Origin: Desulfospira sp963664655
GTDB lineage: Bacteria; Desulfobacterota; Desulfobacteria; Desulfobacterales; Desulfobacteraceae
NCBI GenBank assembly: GCA_963664655.2
Contig: OY761554.1
Location: forward strand, 992,001-1,056,000
Length of the DNA: 64,000 bases
Reading direction: 5' to 3'
Shown in pieces: positions 60,216 to 64,000 of this stretch (position 1 is the stretch's first letter; every line of letters begins with the position of its first letter). Both the position numbers and the translations under genes were made by a program. A model generated the notes under the pieces. It ran no database searches, had not been told where the DNA came from, and saw nothing but the letters and a program-made list of their open reading frames with translations.

Positions 60216-61454
60216 TTACATGGGCGGGGGACCGCCGCCGCCTCCCGGGGGTGGTCCGCGAAACCCTCTTTTTTTTCTGTTTTCGTTGCTTTGCTCAACC
60301 TGGACCGCCGATGTTTTGGAGTCCCCCACAATGACCTGTTCCCCTTCTCTTAAGCCCTCGAGGACCTGGACATAAATATTGTCCTTAAGGCCGGTCCGGA
60401 TCATGCGGGGCCTTTCCTGGCCGTTTTGTAGCACCCGGACCTCGTACCGGTCATTGCCCATGCTGCTGCCCAGCACGGACAGGGGAATGGACAGGGCGTT
60501 TTTGGCCTCGCCCAGGATGATGGATACCTGGGCCGTCATGAAGATCCGCAGTTTGTGGTCCGGGTTGGGGATGTCAAACCGGCCGTTATAATAGGTGGCC
60601 GAAGAACTCACGGTGGTGGCGGAGGTATCTGAGTCGGTAACGGATTCCGGGGCCGGGTCCACGGACTTGAGCCTGCTTTTGTAAATGGTGTCCGGGTCCC
60701 CGAGGATGCTGAAAGTCACGGGCATGTCCGGTTTGACCCGGATCACATCCGCCTCTGATATCAGGGCCTTGACCGTCATGGTGTCCAGGTCGGCCAGAAT
60801 CAGGAGCGTCGGGGCGGTCTGGGAGGAGACCAGGGTCTGGCCTTCATCGGTTTCAACGGCCACGACCACGCCGTCCATGGGGGCGGCAATCTGGGTGTAG
60901 CCAAGGTTGGTTTTGGCGGTATCCACAGAGATTTTGGCCTGGGTCATCTGGGCGTCCAGGGCATCAATCTCCGCCCTGGTGGCGTCCAGGGTGGCCTTAG
61001 CACTTTCAAGATCCGCTTTGGCCGAGGCCCGGTCCTTGAACATGGCCTGCTGCCGCTGGTATTCCAGCTCATACTGTTTGAGCATGGCCAGCTTGATCCG
61101 TTTCTGGGCCTGGATCCGGGAAAGCTCGGCTTCCGCATCTTTTAGATCATTTTGGGGGACGGACGGGTCAATCACGGCCAGAAGCTGACCCTTGGCAACA
61201 CAATCCCCGAGGCCGACTTTCAAAGATAAAATCTGGCCGGATACCTGGGCGCCCACATCCACCTGTTTGCAGGCATTTAAAACCCCTGTGGAGGATACGG
61301 TTTCCTGGATGGTCTGCCGGACAACCGGTACGGTAACAAACACCGGTTCAGTCTCTTTAAACAGCCGGTCCCGTTCGTGCCAGACCCCGAAAGCGCCCCC
61401 AAGGAAGAGAATCAGCAGGATAAAGGGCCAGATCCGTCGTTTCTTTTTTTTCAT
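60216..61454 (-). CDS. macA: Periplasmic adaptor MacA
   Basis: The 412-residue protein has one N-terminal membrane helix, a lipoyl/barrel-sandwich half (VSSTGVLNACKQVDVGAQVS), a long helical hairpin (about 105-180, EAELSRIQAQKRIKLAMLKQ), GYTQIAAPMDGVVVAVETDE and a beta-barrel region. The C-terminus is basic then glycine/proline-rich (GFRGPPPGGGGGPPPM), unlike the usual ending. The ATG at 61454 is preferred; the frame is open to a TTG at 61463 that abuts AAGG. macB starts eight bases after the macA stop. Confidence 0.92.
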   Translation of the reverse strand: MKKKKRRIWPFILLILFLGGAFGVWHERDRLFKETEPVFVTVPVVRQTIQETVSSTGVLNACKQVDVGAQVSGQILSLKVGLGDCVAKGQLLAVIDPSVPQNDLKDAEAELSRIQAQKRIKLAMLKQYELEYQRQQAMFKDRASAKADLESAKATLDATRAEIDALDAQMTQAKISVDTAKTNLGYTQIAAPMDGVVVAVETDEGQTLVSSQTAPTLLILADLDTMTVKALISEADVIRVKPDMPVTFSILGDPDTIYKSRLKSVDPAPESVTDSDTSATTVSSSATYYNGRFDIPNPDHKLRIFMTAQVSIILGEAKNALSIPLSVLGSSMGNDRYEVRVLQNGQERPRMIRTGLKDNIYVQVLEGLREGEQVIVGDSKTSAVQVEQSNENRKKRGFRGPPPGGGGGPPPM

Positions 61455-61786
61455 TATGTTCAAACCTTTTTTTCAGCCCGGGGCTTGCCGGCTGAAAACG
61501 CCATTGTAAATTTATCTGCTATGGTTATGCAAATCATAAATCTGTCTGTTGTTTGGCAAAGAACCGGCAGGCTGTCGATTGTCCATTGACCTCAAAACCC
61601 TAATAAGATAAGGGCAACGCCATTATATTCAATAGATTTCAGTGATTAACATAAAATTGACACAATTTCCATTCTAAACGATCTGAATATCAAATGTAGG
61701 GAGACCGAAGACAGGAGACCGGAGGCGGGAAACTGGAATGCGGGAACCCGAGGGCGTCGCGATTTACCGCCCCCCGGTCTCCGTTG
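61455..61786. other. Intergenic region upstream of macA
   Basis: A TATAAT on the minus strand (61622-61627) could be the -10 of a macA promoter; its -35 is weak. From 61702 a GGAGACC-type repeat fills the left part. No gene is seen. Confidence 0.45.
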
Positions 61787-61788
61787 TT
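61702..61788. repeat. GGAGACC-type heptad repeat with inverted end
   Basis: Units GGAGACC, GAAGACA, GGAGACC, GGAGGCG, GGAAACT, GGAATGC, then GGGAACCCGAGGGCGTCGCG and CCGGTCTCC. It is the closest match to the element at 30812-30892 (shared GGAATGCGG, ACCCG and GCGATTT-like core). Confidence 0.7.
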
Positions 61789-62236
61789 ATGGTAACGGAT
61801 GCAAATTTTCCTCAATGGTCTTCCGCAAATCTTTTCTTACCTTTGCCCGGGCCGCAAACGCTTTCCAGTTTTTGACAACGGTATTGATTTCATGGATAAT
61901 GTTTTCGCCTTTTTTGATGCGGTTTGCTTTGGCAACGGTCATCAGATCTTCTTTATTCAGGTTCCGGCGCTTCCCATTGATGCTCAAGGTCTGCTGGCTT
62001 ACCCAGGCATTTGCAGGATCATAGGCATAGCATACATCATAGGCCGGCGAAAGCCGCCATTCGCCGCCCTGTTTTAGCTGAAACGAAAAATTTTTGGTGT
62101 GGTCATCGCAATGGGTTGCCAGAACATTCAAGATATTCCAGGATAACGGCAACCCCATGCTTGCAGTCTGCGGCATAAGGGCAGATACACCAGGAATCCA
62201 GAAGTTCCCCTTCCGTGATTTCCACGGTAGTCGCAT
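61787..62236 (-). pseudogene. C-terminal remnant of a HipA-type kinase toxin
   Basis: About 115 residues match the C-terminal domain of HipA: NVLATHCDDHTKNFSFQLKQ (catalytic loop), WRLSPAYDVCYAYDP (DFG-like metal-binding D) and LSINGKRRNLNKEDLMTVAK. The N-terminal two thirds of HipA and any HipB are missing. The first residues of this frame (62150-62236) are a shifted reading of a SWIM zinc-finger gene fragment, so the frame is a chimera of two decayed genes. HipA kinases phosphorylate glutamyl-tRNA synthetase; this remnant should be inactive. Confidence 0.8.
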
Positions 62237-62306
62237 ATCGTTTTGTACCCTCTACCCAGGCAATTAAATTTCCACTCTTTGTTACTGACAGATCAATGTC
62301 ATTAAC
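62103..62306 (-). pseudogene. SWIM zinc-finger protein fragment
   Basis: In a second minus-strand frame, 67 codons read DIDLSVTKSGNLIAWVEGTK, RYATTVEITEGELLDSW and CICPYAADCKHGVAVILEYL, a SWIM zinc-finger (CxC...CxH). There is no start codon, the frame begins after a TAA inside an 18-bp terminal repeat, and it ends where the HipA remnant begins. It is a truncated piece of a SWIM-domain gene. Confidence 0.75.
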
Positions 62307-62616
62307 TTAAGAGTTTTCATCACTATAAATTGGGACGGCTCTTATTAACATCATGAAGAGCACATCTCCCAATGCCAGACCCTGTCCGTTACTCTCTGTG
62401 AAGTTTGGCGCAGCCAAACCTCGGTGTCCTCTGTGGTTTAAAAACATGAAATCCCAAAGGGATTGAAAGGTTTTTTTGAAATTCCTGGTTTGTGAAATCA
62501 GCGGGCTTCGCCCGCATTTTCTATTTAACCACAGAGAGAATAGAGGTTTGGCTTACGCCAAACTACACAGAGGAGACCTGCAAATAACATACTCGATGCT
62601 TAAGTTAATGACATTG
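62294..62616. mobile_element. 323-bp element with perfect 18-bp terminal inverted repeats (MITE-like)
   Basis: CAATGTCATTAACTTAAG at 62294-62311 and its exact inverse at 62599-62616 bound the element. Inside is a second, imperfect inverted repeat: TGTGAAGTTTGGCGCAGCC and CCTCTGTGGTTTAAA on the left, AACCACAGAGAGAATAGAGG and TTTGGCTTACGCCAAAC on the right. A GCGGG/CCCGC hairpin also lies inside. It has no coding capacity. Flanking target duplications were not identified. Confidence 0.7.
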
Positions 62617-62743
62617 GTTTATCAATTGCCAGGCCGCCATATCCATGGAAGGACTTAAACGATGCCTGGCATATGAAAAATCGGGGGCAGGTTTACTGTT
62701 TGTTTTTCGCTATGACCACAAAATTCAGTTGGATTTTGTAAAA
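62617..62743. other. Short segment between the TIR element and the transposase gene
   Basis: About 125 bases. No gene is recognised; the right border of the insertion sequence containing the transposase probably lies here. Confidence 0.35.
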
Positions 62744-64000
62744 TCATGAACATTTCTCCAATACCAGTTGAATTTTTTCCGGCAGGTTATCCATTATTAT
62801 CAATTTCCTAAAGCCCGGCAGTACCCGGTCGGTATGAGAAATTGAAGGAATAGGTTCATATCCGTTGATTTCCAGGTCCGCGAACAGTTCTTCAAGATTT
62901 TTCTTCCCATTCAGAAGCAAGTGCATATACTCAGGATTTTCCAAATTTTTTATCAGGGGCGTGTCAGCCAGCATTGCATGCAAAACCCGCCGCATTGAGT
63001 TGTTACCGGTTTTTCGCCGATGATCACGGCGCAGACCCCGAAAAAATTGTTCCAGCAGGTTATTGGTGCGCTGGGGATAGATGGTTATTTTTCCGGACGG
63101 AGTGTCGACCTCAATGGGATCTGCAAACAGTCGTTCATCGTATTTATCGATCTGTTTAGCTAACTTTTGGCAAAGCAGATCTCTTTTGTAATTGGCGTTT
63201 TTATCAAGTTTCGAACGGAATCGGCCTACGGCTTTTTGGATACTGTTTATGGATTTGTTCGATCCATCATCATTCAAGCCATTCCGCCCGGAAGGATCTG
63301 CAATACGCATTTTTTTTCGGAGGTCATCAAAAAGCAGGGTCCGCCATTCAAGATCATCAATAGACCGGATGAAATCCGGATCATTACAGAGATTTTTGGT
63401 CAGGTTATCGAGCTTGCCAAATAACCGTTTTCCGACTCGGTCCCGAGAGGCCTTTTCTTGCATGGATGGCAGTGAGTCTTTCAGCTGCGCAATTCTGCGG
63501 GCAAAGGCCAGAAGCGGTCGATCAAACGGGAACCCATATCCGTTGCCTTCTTTTTTACCCTGCAGGCACCACTGGCACAGAGAATAGATCGAAGCCGAAG
63601 ATGCCTGATTCATGTTTTCTAACCCATGGCCTTTTGTGATGGCATCTGTCAGGTGCCCCGCATCAAGCGCATGGTTATCAACCCGCTGGTGAAGGTCACG
63701 TATAATTTCACCCAGCCTGGTGGTGGCGGCATGTTTTTGCAGGGCTTTCCTCAATTGACCGTAAGAGGGTTCGAGCAGATCCTTTCCGGCATCCCGCAGA
63801 AAATGAAAATGACAGACAAAGTCCCGGGTACCGGGAAAAACCAGGGACACTGCTTTACAGATACCGGTTCCCATGTCATGGACACAGGCAATGGGGGTTC
63901 CGTAGTTTCTTTGCAGTTGCTCAAGAAAAGGCACGATATGGTCGGTATGTTCGCTGGGGATTTTTACATTGCCCAGTACAATCTGCTTCAGACCGTCCAT
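62744..64000 (-). CDS. DDE transposase (Mutator-like), N-terminal part beyond the window
   Basis: At least 418 C-terminal residues are present and the frame runs to the window edge. ACVHDMGTGICKAVSLVFPG with FVCHFHFLRDAGKDLL gives the second catalytic Asp and the CxxH-like element typical of Mutator-type DDE enzymes. TNNLLEQFFRGLRRDHRRKT contains the likely catalytic Glu. The ATG at 64000 is probably internal because the first catalytic Asp would lie further upstream. The C-terminal 80 residues are intact. I cannot name the IS family with certainty. Confidence 0.75.
   Translation of the reverse strand: MDGLKQIVLGNVKIPSEHTDHIVPFLEQLQRNYGTPIACVHDMGTGICKAVSLVFPGTRDFVCHFHFLRDAGKDLLEPSYGQLRKALQKHAATTRLGEIIRDLHQRVDNHALDAGHLTDAITKGHGLENMNQASSASIYSLCQWCLQGKKEGNGYGFPFDRPLLAFARRIAQLKDSLPSMQEKASRDRVGKRLFGKLDNLTKNLCNDPDFIRSIDDLEWRTLLFDDLRKKMRIADPSGRNGLNDDGSNKSINSIQKAVGRFRSKLDKNANYKRDLLCQKLAKQIDKYDERLFADPIEVDTPSGKITIYPQRTNNLLEQFFRGLRRDHRRKTGNNSMRRVLHAMLADTPLIKNLENPEYMHLLLNGKKNLEELFADLEINGYEPIPSISHTDRVLPGFRKLIIMDNLPEKIQLVLEKCS

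Overview
The window looks like chromosomal DNA of an anaerobic Desulfobacterota bacterium, most like the sulfate-reducing Desulfobacteraceae. This is inferred from gene content and codon style, not from a marker gene. The supporting genes are hydrogenase maturation (hypCFDE), indolepyruvate:ferredoxin oxidoreductase (iorAB), a corrinoid-protein reductive activator, two TRAP transporters, VPVP-type PEP-CTERM proteins and large Cache/PAS hybrid histidine kinases. No rRNA, tRNA, CRISPR array or replication origin was seen.

Layout. 1-6.9 kb: edge of an ion permease, a HAD phosphatase, then hypC-hypF-hypD-hypE and an Mth938-like gene. 6.9-10.8 kb: tandemly duplicated VPVP-CTERM genes, divergent from a frameshifted FG-GAP surface protein. 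11-17 kb: Nudix hydrolase, aldehyde dehydrogenase, a CsgG-like lipoprotein behind a long repeat-filled leader, a SprT/DUF2786 protein and an AEC transporter. 17-22.5 kb: CitE-like lyase, ArsC, TRAP system 1 (dctPQM), tautomerase and glutamine amidotransferase. 22.5-31.4 kb (mostly minus): CBM48 protein, radical SAM protein, rlmN, hybrid kinase, corrinoid activator, pyridoxal kinase, EF-hand protein. 31.7-38.3 kb: pepA-larE, CDF transporter, PAS protein, LuxR regulator, a third VPVP-CTERM protein. 38.4-42.2 kb: TRAP system 2 with a TatT lipoprotein. 42.4-46 kb: NfeD protease, NfeD, flotillin and a small membrane protein. 46.2-51.6 kb: hybrid kinase, response regulator, second hybrid kinase. 51.7-58.2 kb: iorAB with a His-rich protein, hslO, a Phd/PIN toxin-antitoxin pair. 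56.8-61.5 kb: macA-macB-OMF efflux operon. 61.7-64 kb: decayed hipA and SWIM remnants, a terminal-inverted-repeat element and a transposase running off the edge.

The most unusual content is intergenic. A 90-bp three-hairpin repeat occurs four times in tandem (14178-14537) and once alone (8549-8638). Both sites lie in the presumed 5' leader of a minus-strand gene for an exported protein, in the same orientation, and base changes in one hairpin are compensatory. Two families of degenerate 7-bp tandem repeats (GCTAACR-like and GGAGACS-like) recur between genes. Other repeats are a palindromic element found twice, a REP/MITE-like inverted repeat and a 323-bp element with perfect 18-bp terminal inverted repeats. 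The PIN toxin lacks its first catalytic aspartate.
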